47,524 nucleotides of DNA from Planctomycetaceae bacterium (GTDB lineage: Bacteria > Planctomycetota > Planctomycetia > Pirellulales > Thermoguttaceae), in the NCBI GenBank assembly GCA_009778035.1, contig WRKP01000017.1, positions 1-47,524 of the forward strand. The letters are read 5' to 3'. The position numbers and the translations under genes were made by a program. Numbering within the stretch: the stretch's first letter is position 1; each line of letters opens with the position of its first letter. Positions 33,035-42,034 of the stretch are shown here, in pieces. The notes beneath the pieces were generated by a model that was given only the letters and a program-made list of their open reading frames with translations, ran no database searches and was not told where the DNA came from.

Positions 33035-33774
33035 GGCGAACTTTCGAGCCGCCAGCCAGCCGCTGTAAAATCAGGCATGTCCAGTGGATACATCCGCCGA
33101 CCAACAATGCTGGCGTAAACCGTCTCCAATTCGCCCGACTCGCCCGCAAAAGTGATCGCATACACCATGTTGACCGTATCCGACGCCCGTGTAGTGTGGA
33201 TGCTCAACGTCTTGTGATAGGCAATCGTGGCCCGATGAGCGTGTTCTGTTAAAATGTCAAGCAGTTCCGCCGCTTCGCGGTCGAAAAACTCATCTTCCTC
33301 GCTCGGCACACTCGGAGCAACACTTGCCGGTTCTTCCGCTTCTTGCTCATCCGGCGGCTCATGAGAACGATATAAATAGAGGATCCGCAACTCATTTGCC
33401 CGAAACAGGTCTCCGTCCTGAACGGCATCGAACCAAAGTTGAAAAAACTGTTTGGCTTCTGTGCGCACTCCATGTTGATAGACCGGCCAAAATACGGCAA
33501 TCGAAACGAGGGCAACAATCGCACTGCACAATCCGATGTAGGCAAGTTGGGTTCCCATCAGAATGCCTTCGGAACGGCGGATGGTCCAAAGTGCGGCGAG
33601 GCTCAACGCAATAGCGATGATCCCGAGGAAAAAGAACCAAGGCGAGATGTAAACGAGGAATGCGGCGACTCCTAAAATTGCGGAAACCAATGCCGACACG
33701 GACAATCGGGTATAGGAAGCATCCCCTTCGGACGCATCATTCCATTTTGTGTTGAAAATCGAGTTTTCACTCAT
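33013..33774 (-). CDS. membrane protein with two N-terminal helices
   Basis: The product is 253 aa. Residues ~25-60 and ~75-105 are strongly hydrophobic (SALVSAILGVAAFLVYISPWFFFLGIIAIALSL, ..AYIGLCSAIVALVSIAVFWPVY), a DUF4190-like arrangement with about three or four membrane segments. The remainder is soluble, with an acidic Glu-rich stretch (about 140-160) and a mixed alpha/beta region (about 165-250). The C-terminal residues (RTYRMP) fall in the degenerate end of a palindromic element, so the original terminus may have been lost. No family is assigned; an envelope role is inferred from topology only. Confidence 0.6.
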   Translation of the reverse strand: MSENSIFNTKWNDASEGDASYTRLSVSALVSAILGVAAFLVYISPWFFFLGIIAIALSLAALWTIRRSEGILMGTQLAYIGLCSAIVALVSIAVFWPVYQHGVRTEAKQFFQLWFDAVQDGDLFRANELRILYLYRSHEPPDEQEAEEPASVAPSVPSEEDEFFDREAAELLDILTEHAHRATIAYHKTLSIHTTRASDTVNMVYAITFAGESGELETVYASIVGRRMYPLDMPDFTAAGWRLESSPRTYRMP

Positions 33775-33857
33775 CTCGTTTCTGCAATCGTTCGGTAGAC
33801 AAGACTCCAGACAATTATACGGGAATTATAACCGATATGCGGTGAAACTGCAATCAT

Positions 33858-33880
33858 CATTCCGGCGTGTGCCGGAATGA
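33858..33880. repeat. isolated palindrome core
   Basis: TCATTCCGGC-GTGT-GCCGGAATGA forms a perfect 10-bp stem. It is one arm of the palindromic element standing alone between two minus-strand genes, without the terminal repeats. Confidence 0.7.
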
Positions 33881-33900
33881 CGGTCTTCAAACCAAGTTTC

Positions 33901-35889
33901 TTACCGTTCTATCGTAAAACCCTTGATAAAATACCCGTTCTCCTCGGAGGCTCCATAAATGCCAACCTTGCCAAAATAGTGTTGGATCGCATCAAAATCA
34001 GGCAATTTCGAACCATCAAATATCTGTTCCCGCGATTCCACTTCGCCCTCCGACGAAAGGAGCACATTCAACAACTTGCCCATCACGGCCTGGGATTGAG
34101 CCATCTGACCACGGCGAACCATCTCATACGTCGGACGCAATGTTTCGTGAGTCCTCGCAAAAAATTGGAAAAAATGCGGCTTATTCGTCAAGCCCATTGC
34201 CGCAAAAACATTTTTCACGGCTTGATATTCCGCCTCGCCTCCGATTGTCGGCGGGTTTGGTGCATCTAAACGGTCCAAAACGACCTTCAAATAGTCAATG
34301 TTCGTCGCAACAAACAAAGCATTTTTTGCAACCACGACCCCGCCTTCAGGAAAAACCGGCGGGCGATCCGCATCCTGATCATCCATTGGATTTCTCACCG
34401 CAACGGGAACTGTGTTGACATCCGGCACATCAATCATTCCCGGGATTTCCACTCCGAACATATCCATCGCAAATTCCTCCACTGGCTTGCGATGCCAAAT
34501 TTTATAGGAATTGTGCATCGTCGACGTCATTTCAGGATCCGTACCGAAGAGTTTTTCCATACCGGCCTTCATCGCGGTCTCCGCGTTGGGTTTCAATTCC
34601 GCAGCGATCACGATACTCTCGCTCGTTGCCGTAATCGGTTTTTCGTATCGGGACATCCCCAGGACTTGCGTTCCAAGATGGACGATAATTTCTTCGCGGA
34701 TATTGATTTGCGGGCCGTGCGGGTCCCGTTCCAAACCATCCAAAATATCCCTCCACACTCCTTCTTCGCCCGGCATCACGAACGCATCGAAAAGGACGCC
34801 AAAATTGTCGAAAATCGCGACCGGATCGACATAAACCATCGTACATCGGGCCAGATCGTGCGGCATCCAGGCCGGCGGAGCAAAATTGACATTATCCGGG
34901 AAATTGAGCATCTGCATTGCCAGCCGGTACGGCTTTTTCGTGTAGATGAATGTCCGCGAGACAGATTCCTGGGCCTCGGTTTTCACCGTAACAACCCCGC
35001 CAACGCCTTGCAGGGCATCAAAGCCTTGCTCTTTCAGTATGGAGAAAACCGAGGGTTTTTCCCGACGGTTTTGGGCAACCGGGCCCCGAAGCAGAACGCG
35101 AATCGATTCGCCGTAGTCGAGCGGGTCGATAAACCATCGGACAATCGGCTGCATTCCGACGGGCATATCGTCGATACAGCGTTTCATCGTAACCTGGTAG
35201 GCTTCGACATCCGCCAGTGATCGGCCGGACTGGCCTGCGACTCGGTCGGCAAGCAACTTGAGCAGATGCAACTGATCCGAAGCGATGAGCGTGTCTTGAA
35301 AGAACATATAGTACGCTTTGCGTTCGATCGGCTCGATAGCAATTTCGATTCTCGTTCCGCCCAGCGGTCGGGGGGGGCGAGCCTCGCCCGGCGGGAAGGT
35401 CAATATCGTAATCTGTTGGTCGCGATAGGTTTCGGTCGTTCTAATCGCGCCGGCACCGACGAGTTTTTGCGTCAGGTCGGCAAGATAGCGATCGGTTTCA
35501 GCACGTTTGCCTGCGACGTCCATTGTCAGGACGTATCCGGGAATTTGATTGGGAACGGCAATCATTCCGAAGGCGACTTCGCCGGAGGGAAGCGACGAAA
35601 TGTCATCGAGAGTGAGGCCGAAGGTTTTTTGCATACGGTCGGTCAACTGTTTTTGGACTTCCTGTTTGAAGTCATCCATCATGGGATTTTCCATAAGTTG
35701 GCCGAATTGGGTTTGCCGCCATTGTTCGCCGAATTCGCTCAGATTTCGTATGGAAACGAATCCTTTTGTTGTATCGGGAAAGATTTTATCGGCAGGCGTC
35801 GATGCCGCATACAGGGAAGCACAGCAAAGGGTTGTTGCCGTGAAAATTGCAAGCAGTGCGGAGACTGTAAAAAACCGAGATATTGACAT
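33901..35889 (-). CDS. large secreted planctomycete protein, DUF3352-like
   Basis: The product is 662 aa. AAAGGA lies about 10 nt before the ATG, and residues 1-30 form a signal peptide (..TLCCASLYAA). The body starts TPADKIFPDTTKGFVSIRNL and consists of alternating helices and strands through to the C-terminus. DUF3352-type exported proteins of this size and N-terminal style are common in planctomycetes and have no assigned function; the family name is my best match, not a firm identification. There is no protease or glycosidase motif. It is probably periplasmic or surface located. Confidence 0.65.
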   Translation of the reverse strand: MSISRFFTVSALLAIFTATTLCCASLYAASTPADKIFPDTTKGFVSIRNLSEFGEQWRQTQFGQLMENPMMDDFKQEVQKQLTDRMQKTFGLTLDDISSLPSGEVAFGMIAVPNQIPGYVLTMDVAGKRAETDRYLADLTQKLVGAGAIRTTETYRDQQITILTFPPGEARPPRPLGGTRIEIAIEPIERKAYYMFFQDTLIASDQLHLLKLLADRVAGQSGRSLADVEAYQVTMKRCIDDMPVGMQPIVRWFIDPLDYGESIRVLLRGPVAQNRREKPSVFSILKEQGFDALQGVGGVVTVKTEAQESVSRTFIYTKKPYRLAMQMLNFPDNVNFAPPAWMPHDLARCTMVYVDPVAIFDNFGVLFDAFVMPGEEGVWRDILDGLERDPHGPQINIREEIIVHLGTQVLGMSRYEKPITATSESIVIAAELKPNAETAMKAGMEKLFGTDPEMTSTMHNSYKIWHRKPVEEFAMDMFGVEIPGMIDVPDVNTVPVAVRNPMDDQDADRPPVFPEGGVVVAKNALFVATNIDYLKVVLDRLDAPNPPTIGGEAEYQAVKNVFAAMGLTNKPHFFQFFARTHETLRPTYEMVRRGQMAQSQAVMGKLLNVLLSSEGEVESREQIFDGSKLPDFDAIQHYFGKVGIYGASEENGYFIKGFTIER

Positions 35890-36030
35890 TATGGTATATT
35901 CCTTTATTGTTTAATGTTTTAATGAGGGGCTTTATTTGGATATTAACGAATCCAAGCCTGCATTCTACCATATTTTGGGCAACGGGGCAAGAGGATTGCC
36001 GGACGCAATGCCGAACACACGGAGAACACC

Positions 36031-36726
36031 ATGCAAACAACAAACCCGAGGGCGGTCGTATTACTTTCTGGGGGGCTCGATTCGGCAACGGTCGCAGCGA
36101 TTGCAAAAAACGAAGGCCGCGAACTCTTTGCCCTGACCATCGACTACGGACAACGCCATAAACAGGAAATCGAGGCAGCGAAAAAGGTTGCCGAACACCT
36201 CGGCATCGCGCAACATCTCATCATGCCCGTCAATTTGCGGCTTTTTGGCGGCAGTTCGCTGACGAGCGACATGGAGGTTCCCAAAAATGTCCCGGCGGAA
36301 CTCATCGGCCAGCACATTCCGAATACTTACGTTCCTGCTCGCAACACCATATTTTTGGCCTTGGCTCTTGCGTATGCCGAGTCGGTCGGTGCCGACAGAA
36401 TTTACATTGGCATATCGAGTGTCGATTACAGCGGCTATCCTGATTGCCGACCGGAATTTTTGCAGGCGTTTAACGCATTGGCCAATTTAGCAACGAAGTT
36501 GGGTGTTGAATCTTCTTCTTTTTCGATCGAAGCCCCGCTTCTTTCGCTCAGCAAAAGGGAAACGATTTTGCGGGGATTGGAACTGGGCGTGGATTATTCG
36601 TTGACATTTACGTGCTATGATCCATTGCCGGGGGGCGAGAGTTGCGGATGTTGCGAGTCATGTCTGTTGCGGAGTGAAGCGTTTCGCGGGGTTGGCACAT
36701 TGTCGCTCGTGGAGCCCGTGGCGTGA
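36031..36726 (+). CDS. queC: 7-cyano-7-deazaguanine synthase
   Basis: QueC converts 7-carboxy-7-deazaguanine to preQ0 on the way to queuosine. The product is 231 aa, the usual length. The ATP-pyrophosphatase loop is VVLLSGGLDSAT; then LTIDYGQRHKQEI, ..TYVPARNTIFLALALAYAE, GISSVDYSGYPDCRPEF, and the zinc cluster CYDPLPGGESCGCCESCLLR. The ATG follows GGAGA (36020-36024). The last residues, SLVEPVA, are encoded by GAGCCCGTGGCG followed by TGA; the same 13-mer ends folP. No other queuosine gene lies in the window. Confidence 0.96.
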   Translation: MQTTNPRAVVLLSGGLDSATVAAIAKNEGRELFALTIDYGQRHKQEIEAAKKVAEHLGIAQHLIMPVNLRLFGGSSLTSDMEVPKNVPAELIGQHIPNTYVPARNTIFLALALAYAESVGADRIYIGISSVDYSGYPDCRPEFLQAFNALANLATKLGVESSSFSIEAPLLSLSKRETILRGLELGVDYSLTFTCYDPLPGGESCGCCESCLLRSEAFRGVGTLSLVEPVA

Positions 36727-36729
36727 GTT

Positions 36730-37872
36730 CTATTCCCGACCTCCCATCCAGCGGAATGTTTTCCAAACCTCCGCGTCCGGTTCATAAAGCCTTGCCTCCT
36801 CTTCGGTCTTCGGTGGTTCCAACGGGCGAACAATGCGAAAACCTACAAAAGGAGCGTCCGTCAACCACCAAATGCTATGCGGAAATGCTGGCTCGTTGAT
36901 ATTCCATGCGGCACCAACAGAGTAAAGCCGCCTCGCAGATCGGAGGTCAGGCAACTCCGCATCGAAATGTCCGCCGCGAGCGATATGTCCATGTGCAACC
37001 ATATGCGAAATACGCGTAACGGGTGCTCGGACCGGCGTGCCGAACATCTCCGGCTTGCGATTTGCGTAGGTATCGGCAGCATAGTGTTCCAGCACCCATT
37101 CCGCAACATTGCCATGCATATCATACAGGCCCCAAGCGTTGGGTTTTTTCTGCTTGACCTTGTGTGCTTGCTCATTGCTATTGCCGAAGTGCCACGCAAA
37201 ATCATCAATGTTTTCGGCATCCCGTCCAAAGGAATAAGCCCCTTCGGAACCTGCACGGCAAGCGTATTCCCATTCCGCTTCGGTCGGCAAACGATAGTAT
37301 CTGCCGGTCATGATTGTCAACCATTTGCAATAGGCTTGAGCAGCATAAAGCGTCATGCTGCTTGCCGGATAGCCGGGCTTGCCCCGGTTGGCATGACTGG
37401 GTGATGTTCCCCAAAGATTGGTCGGTGCCGCAAACGCATCGGCAACGCGTTCGCGTGCCGTAGGAGGTGCCATGTTTTTTCGATTAAATCGAAGGTGTTT
37501 CAGGGCAAACTGTTCAAATGCAATCCAAGTTGTTTCGTGTTCTTCCATCCAAAAAGGTTTGATTTCGACTTCGTGTCGCGGTCCTTCATCATCTCTGCGT
37601 CCTGGTTCATCTTCTGGGCTGCCCATCTGAAACGTTCCGCCTTTGATGGGCAGCATCTTGAAGGAAATTTCCGTGCCGGGAATCGTTTCGGTATAGGGTT
37701 TCATATCATCTTCGGTTGTTGCCGTTGCATCAGCAGTCGGCACCGGAAATTTCAGGAAGTCCAGCGAGGACAGAAAGATCGGATTCCAGAGGTGTTCATC
37801 CTGTTCGTTCTGTGCGATTACCGATGGCGAGATTGTCAGAATCAGCAAAAACGCGAAGCCGATGCGAGACAT
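36730..37872 (-). CDS. exported FGE/SUMF1-fold protein lacking catalytic cysteines
   Basis: The product is 380 aa with a signal peptide (..ISPSVIAQ). AAGGAG precedes the ATG by about 9 nt. From about residue 65 it matches the formylglycine-generating-enzyme fold: GGTFQMGSPEDEPGRRDDEGPRHEVEI, RYYRLPTEAEWEYACRAG, LYDMHGNVAEWV, RGGHFDAE, and VGFRIVR near the end. True FGE has two Cys in the RGGSF..C region; here that stretch reads RGGHFDAELPDLRSARRLY with none. It therefore cannot be a classical sulfatase-activating enzyme and is probably a structural or binding member of the fold. It converges with queC, with 3 bp between the stops. Confidence 0.85.
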   Translation of the reverse strand: MSRIGFAFLLILTISPSVIAQNEQDEHLWNPIFLSSLDFLKFPVPTADATATTEDDMKPYTETIPGTEISFKMLPIKGGTFQMGSPEDEPGRRDDEGPRHEVEIKPFWMEEHETTWIAFEQFALKHLRFNRKNMAPPTARERVADAFAAPTNLWGTSPSHANRGKPGYPASSMTLYAAQAYCKWLTIMTGRYYRLPTEAEWEYACRAGSEGAYSFGRDAENIDDFAWHFGNSNEQAHKVKQKKPNAWGLYDMHGNVAEWVLEHYAADTYANRKPEMFGTPVRAPVTRISHMVAHGHIARGGHFDAELPDLRSARRLYSVGAAWNINEPAFPHSIWWLTDAPFVGFRIVRPLEPPKTEEEARLYEPDAEVWKTFRWMGGRE

Positions 37873-37926
37873 AGTCGTTTCTCCTTTTGCGGGCGGCGAA
37901 CCCGGTGCTTCATTTTAGCACAACGT

Positions 37927-38913
37927 TTACCGCATAGGCCGGGAACTCGGGACGGCCGCGCCGGGCCCAGGCGGATGCGGAACAAGACGCCGAAATACCT
38001 TCTCCAATAAAACTTCAATCCCTTCGCCCGTCAATGCACTCACTCCGATTGCCGAAGGATGCTCCCGTATATCAAGCAAATCAATTTTATTATAGCAAAC
38101 CAACACATTTTCCTGCACCGGACACGGCAATGCTTCCGCCGTGAGATCAATCACCCAAACGACCAAATCCGCATCGGCCAGCGATTGACGCGAACGGTCA
38201 ATCCCCCGCCGTTCCAAATCATTGCCCGTCTCACGGAAGCCAGCCGTATCGAAAAACGTCACGGGAAAACCGGCAAGGGCCGTTTGGCCGCTCAAGACAT
38301 CCCGAGTCGTGCCGGGTTGATGATACACAATACTCCGCTGAAATCCCAAAATTGCGTTGAGCAAACTGCTCTTACCGGCATTGGCCGCACCGGCCAGGAC
38401 AACGCGGAATGGTTCGACGAGATGCTTCCAAAGCGGGGCAAGTTCGTCGAGCCGAGCGAGCCGTCGGTTTTTCTCTTCGGCATCGGTCAAGCATTCGATG
38501 GCCGACATTTCCTGCTCGTATGCACCGTTGTACTGATCCAAGAGAATCTGTGCCGTACGCTGCGTCGGAGCAAAAGGAAGACATTGTAAGGCCAAATCCT
38601 GGTGCGATTTCATATTTGCAAAATGTTCCTGCCAATTTGCGAATTCAGCACCGTGCCGTGCAAACAGGGATTCGATGGCCGATGCAACCTGTTCGCCGCC
38701 GTGTGTATGGATTTCGACGCCTTCATCGGTACAATACACGACGGCCTCTTCGCAATCGCCGATTTCGTTCAGTTGCAGGCGTCCCCATCGGGGCGACCGG
38801 TCGGGTTTTGCTCCGTGCCAATGCGGGGTGAACGCATCGACCGCATGTTCCCCGCAAAGCAGGAACGAAGCGACGGCTCCACGGCCCGATGGTGTGAGGC
38901 GGATGATTTTCAT
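37927..38913 (-). CDS. MnmE-like GTPase, short form without CIGK motif
   Basis: The product is 328 aa against about 450 for MnmE. Residues 1-110 resemble the MnmE N-terminal fold (EIHTHGG at 67-73 matches EVHxHGG). A short helical part follows. The G domain has GAANAGKSS (175-183), PGTTRDV, FFDTAGFRETGNDLERRGIDRS and CYNKIDLL. In MnmE the GTPase is inserted in a helical domain that ends in C-I-G-K, with the modifying Cys. Here the protein stops after the G domain in a Pro-rich tail (LVPHPPGPGAAVPSS). It is therefore unlikely to make the tRNA wobble modification by itself. Short MnmE-related GTPases are present in planctomycetes to my knowledge. Confidence 0.82.
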   Translation of the reverse strand: MKIIRLTPSGRGAVASFLLCGEHAVDAFTPHWHGAKPDRSPRWGRLQLNEIGDCEEAVVYCTDEGVEIHTHGGEQVASAIESLFARHGAEFANWQEHFANMKSHQDLALQCLPFAPTQRTAQILLDQYNGAYEQEMSAIECLTDAEEKNRRLARLDELAPLWKHLVEPFRVVLAGAANAGKSSLLNAILGFQRSIVYHQPGTTRDVLSGQTALAGFPVTFFDTAGFRETGNDLERRGIDRSRQSLADADLVVWVIDLTAEALPCPVQENVLVCYNKIDLLDIREHPSAIGVSALTGEGIEVLLEKVFRRLVPHPPGPGAAVPSSRPMR

Positions 38914-39013
38914 AAGGTTTCGTTACGGCAAAAGGGCGGAGCATCATAGCCCAGGCCAATATGTGTCGTCCTTATAGGACGAATTGGATACGCATCATTT
39001 GCGGCAGCGAGCC

Positions 39014-40405
39014 CTACTCCGCATACAACACAATCCGGTTTCGGCCTGCTTCTTTGGCTTGGTACAATGCTATGTCCGCTTTCTTAATCGCGGACTCGAT
39101 GCTGGTTCCTTCAATCCGGGCAACACCGAAACTTGCCGACACGGATAATCGCAATTTGCCGAACACAAATTTCGATTCGCACAAACACAACCGCAAACGC
39201 TCGGCAACGATTCCAATATCATCCAAACCAACATCGGAGACAAAAACGATAAATTCTTCCCCGCCGTATCGGGCAAAATGATCATAAGGCCGAATATGCC
39301 GCTTAATTCGCGAGGCGACTTCGACCAATACCTGGTCGCCGGCGTAATGGCCGTGTGTATCATTAACGCTTTTGAACCGGTCGATGTCAAAGATGATGAT
39401 ATAACACTCTTCCTCGTTACGCACCGCCTTGCTCAAACTTTGCTCCGAAATTTCCATGAAAAAACGCCGATTGTGTATGCCCGTCAGCGAATCATTTTTC
39501 GCCATATGCTCCAACTCATCGCGCATCTGCTTCAAATGATAGTTATTCTGCAAAACGCAAAACACGGAAGAACAGGCCACCAACGAAATGACAAAAATTA
39601 CATTGATGGGGAAATCATACCAACGCCGGATATTCGATATTTTAAGATACCATTCGGCATTGAGAATGTGAATCGTCCCTTCCAAAGAATGTGTATAATG
39701 CGCTTTGCCGTTGCTGGCGATGGTTTGCCTTTCGTTCGTATGGGGATTGATTCTCCAGAGTTCGTAACCATAGCCTTGCAGAGTAAGGTTTTCCAATGTG
39801 ATGCTGTCTAAAATATCAGGAAACCGGAGCGACACGGAAACGATTCCCCAAAACGTTTCGGTTGCATCACCGGATTCGACACTATCACCATCCGTATCCA
39901 TAAAAACGGGCATTCTGCCGACGATCGCTTTGCCTCCGCCCTGCACGGCATTAAAGGGGCCGCCCATCACAAGTTGCCGGGAATCCCTCGCAATCACGGC
40001 CTCTTCGCGGGCGGCTACATTTTCATCAAACAGATCAACGCCCAGTAGGGGTTCATTCCCCTCCTCGGGGAATATACGATGCACGACCCCATCCGGTGCG
40101 GCGAGAATTGCCCAGCAAAAAGGGGAATCGAGCAAAAAATCTGCCCATTTATCAAAATCCGTCAAATCGCCGTCGGCTTGCCTAATCAAAACGGCTAAAA
40201 TTTCCGCTTTGTGGAGGGCTTGTGTCATGGTGTCGCTGATTTTGATCGTTTTTTCCAAGATGAGTTGTTCTTTGCGCAAATCACCCAGTCGGTTTTCTTT
40301 CAAGACGGACATATACACGACGAGCGAACACAACGATATGGCTGTAATTAAAGCAGCAACGGCAAGTTTGGAGAGCCGTTTCGGTTTCGTTCGGGTCGTA
40401 TACAT
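39014..40405 (-). CDS. CHASE-domain diguanylate cyclase
   Basis: The product is 463 aa. A membrane helix (SKLAVAALITAISLCSLVVYMSV) and a second one (about 265-285, INVIFVISLVACSSVFCVL) bracket an extracytoplasmic CHASE-like sensor (..FCWAILAAPDGVVHRIFPEEGNEPLLGVDL). The GGDEF domain starts at NDSLTGIHNRRFF. Its active site reads GGEEF, and an inhibitory I-site RPYD lies five residues before it, so the domain should make cyclic di-GMP and be feedback inhibited. The signal sensed by the CHASE domain is unknown. The gene stands alone between the GTPase and the RND adaptor. Confidence 0.93.
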   Translation of the reverse strand: MYTTRTKPKRLSKLAVAALITAISLCSLVVYMSVLKENRLGDLRKEQLILEKTIKISDTMTQALHKAEILAVLIRQADGDLTDFDKWADFLLDSPFCWAILAAPDGVVHRIFPEEGNEPLLGVDLFDENVAAREEAVIARDSRQLVMGGPFNAVQGGGKAIVGRMPVFMDTDGDSVESGDATETFWGIVSVSLRFPDILDSITLENLTLQGYGYELWRINPHTNERQTIASNGKAHYTHSLEGTIHILNAEWYLKISNIRRWYDFPINVIFVISLVACSSVFCVLQNNYHLKQMRDELEHMAKNDSLTGIHNRRFFMEISEQSLSKAVRNEEECYIIIFDIDRFKSVNDTHGHYAGDQVLVEVASRIKRHIRPYDHFARYGGEEFIVFVSDVGLDDIGIVAERLRLCLCESKFVFGKLRLSVSASFGVARIEGTSIESAIKKADIALYQAKEAGRNRIVLYAE

Positions 40406-40456
40406 TTTTTCTCGTTATTCTGTTCGGTCAATCATCAAGAGCGGAGTATGTTAGAC

Positions 40457-40500
40457 TTGTTCGGAAACCGTCGCTCCGGCGCAAGCCGGAATCCAGAGGA
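40457..40500. repeat. MITE-like palindromic element, left half of type I
   Basis: TTGTTCGGAAAC (40457-40468) followed by CGTCGCTCCGGCGCAAGCCGG and ATCCAGAGG is the left terminal repeat and inner hairpin of type I. The right half is missing. It lies 30 bp downstream of the RND adaptor's 3' end. Confidence 0.75.
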
Positions 40501-40529
40501 ACCGGCGGTTTACCTCGGTCATGCAAACC

Positions 40530-41891
40530 CTACCGGTCTGCTTCCGACTCGGCGGCACGGCGGATGTTGTAATCATGAAGCGCCAGCGGCGCAACTTCCG
40601 TTCCGCTTCGCACACGCTGAAGGCCATGCACAATGTACGACTCGCCCGGTGCTAAACCGGTAAGCACAATTCTCATTTGGTTGTCAAGCAATCGGCCGAT
40701 TGTGATGTTCCGACGATGCACAATATCCGTCTCACGAGGCGGAACGGGATTCCCCGAGGCGTCCAAAAGCGGTTGGCCCCGTCGGTCAACATCTTGATAC
40801 ATTCCCCGATCGACAATCAGAACATATTTTGTATCCAAGTCGGTCAAAATCGCCTCTTCACGAACCAAAATGGCATCGTTTACCTCTTCGTAGGGCAACC
40901 GAACACGACAAACTTGACCGGGATAAATCATGTAATCTTCCGCTTGTTCCGTGGTCAAGAGCGGATTCTGAATTTCCGCACGAATCGTAATTTGAGCCGT
41001 CGAAAAATTGATTCGGTCATCAATCAAGGCAACAATTTTGCCCGGTATATTGAAATCAAAACTGAACACATTGGCTCCCGTCTGCAATGAGACATCGACG
41101 GGCAGGCCGGTCAACGCAAGGGGCAGGCCAGTGCCGCCGTTGCCGGGCGGTTCAGTAGTATGCGTCGCTTCTTGGAATGCGTCCCTAAATCCGATTCGTT
41201 CTTTCAGGTCGAGGAACTGCCGGTCATTCAATTTGAATTCAACGAACATCGGATCGAGTTGCGTGATGGACAGCAAGACGGCATTAACACCCGACGGATT
41301 GACGTAATTCCCGATGTCAACGAGATTTTTTGTCGTTTTCCCCGTGATGGGCGAGCGAATATCGGTATATTGCAGGTTTAATTCTGCATTTCGGATATTG
41401 GCATTGGCCGACTCTATCCTGGCAATCGCCATATCGTGGTTTGCTTGATAGGTTTGCAGGTCTTCGGCGGGGATTGCCCCCCGGTCATACAGGAGTTTCC
41501 CCCGTTCGAGGTTGGCCGAGGCCAAATCAGCCTGGGCTCGGCTGCTCGCGAGTTCGGCTTGAGCGGCGGAGAGGGCGATTTGATAGGACGTCTGTTCGAT
41601 GAGAGCGAGCCGATCGCCTTCGCGAACGATCGCACCGGGCTCGAAGAAGAGTTCTTCGAGAAAACCGGAAACACGGGCGCGAATATCGACGGAATTGGCG
41701 GGAACGGTAAGGCCATCGGCGTAGACATAAATTTGCACATCGTCGATTGCAACGGCATCGACGACAACTTCGGTGGCGGGAGGTCGTAGCGAGCCAGCAC
41801 CGGCACCGGCTTGTCGGCCGCAGCCGTTCAACAGGGGCAGCGACAGGCAAAAAAGGCACACAAAGGCGTGATAGGCAACTCGGTGGAACAT
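40530..41891 (-). CDS. RND efflux periplasmic adaptor (HlyD/MFP family), lipoprotein
   Basis: The product is 453 aa with a lipoprotein signal (lipobox LNGC, Cys24). A barrel-sandwich/lipoyl domain begins with VNANSVDIR-like text (NSVDIRARVSGFLEELFFEPGAIVREGDRLALIE), followed by an alpha-hairpin (about 105-165) and the second half-motif LQYTDIRSPITGKT. Beta-barrel and membrane-proximal domains follow. Adaptors of this family link an RND pump in the inner membrane to an outer-membrane channel. Neither pump nor channel gene is adjacent: GGDEF follows downstream and the SH3 gene lies upstream. The substrate is unknown. Confidence 0.88.
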   Translation of the reverse strand: MFHRVAYHAFVCLFCLSLPLLNGCGRQAGAGAGSLRPPATEVVVDAVAIDDVQIYVYADGLTVPANSVDIRARVSGFLEELFFEPGAIVREGDRLALIEQTSYQIALSAAQAELASSRAQADLASANLERGKLLYDRGAIPAEDLQTYQANHDMAIARIESANANIRNAELNLQYTDIRSPITGKTTKNLVDIGNYVNPSGVNAVLLSITQLDPMFVEFKLNDRQFLDLKERIGFRDAFQEATHTTEPPGNGGTGLPLALTGLPVDVSLQTGANVFSFDFNIPGKIVALIDDRINFSTAQITIRAEIQNPLLTTEQAEDYMIYPGQVCRVRLPYEEVNDAILVREEAILTDLDTKYVLIVDRGMYQDVDRRGQPLLDASGNPVPPRETDIVHRRNITIGRLLDNQMRIVLTGLAPGESYIVHGLQRVRSGTEVAPLALHDYNIRRAAESEADR

Positions 41892-42034
41892 GAGGCAGGA
41901 AGAGTATTATGCGTCTGGCGGAGTGCTGATTGTATCAGAAAAAGAAAAAAACGCAAGTTGCCGTGCGCAGGGCGTATTTCGTATAGCGCCCGAGCCATTG
42001 CTCGTACTTCCCAAAATGGTCTCGGAACAATGCC

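Noticed and set aside
38969-38983. Short palindrome CGTCC..GGACG upstream of the GTPase gene as a terminator
   Set aside because: The stem is short and there is no T-run, so it is too weak to call.
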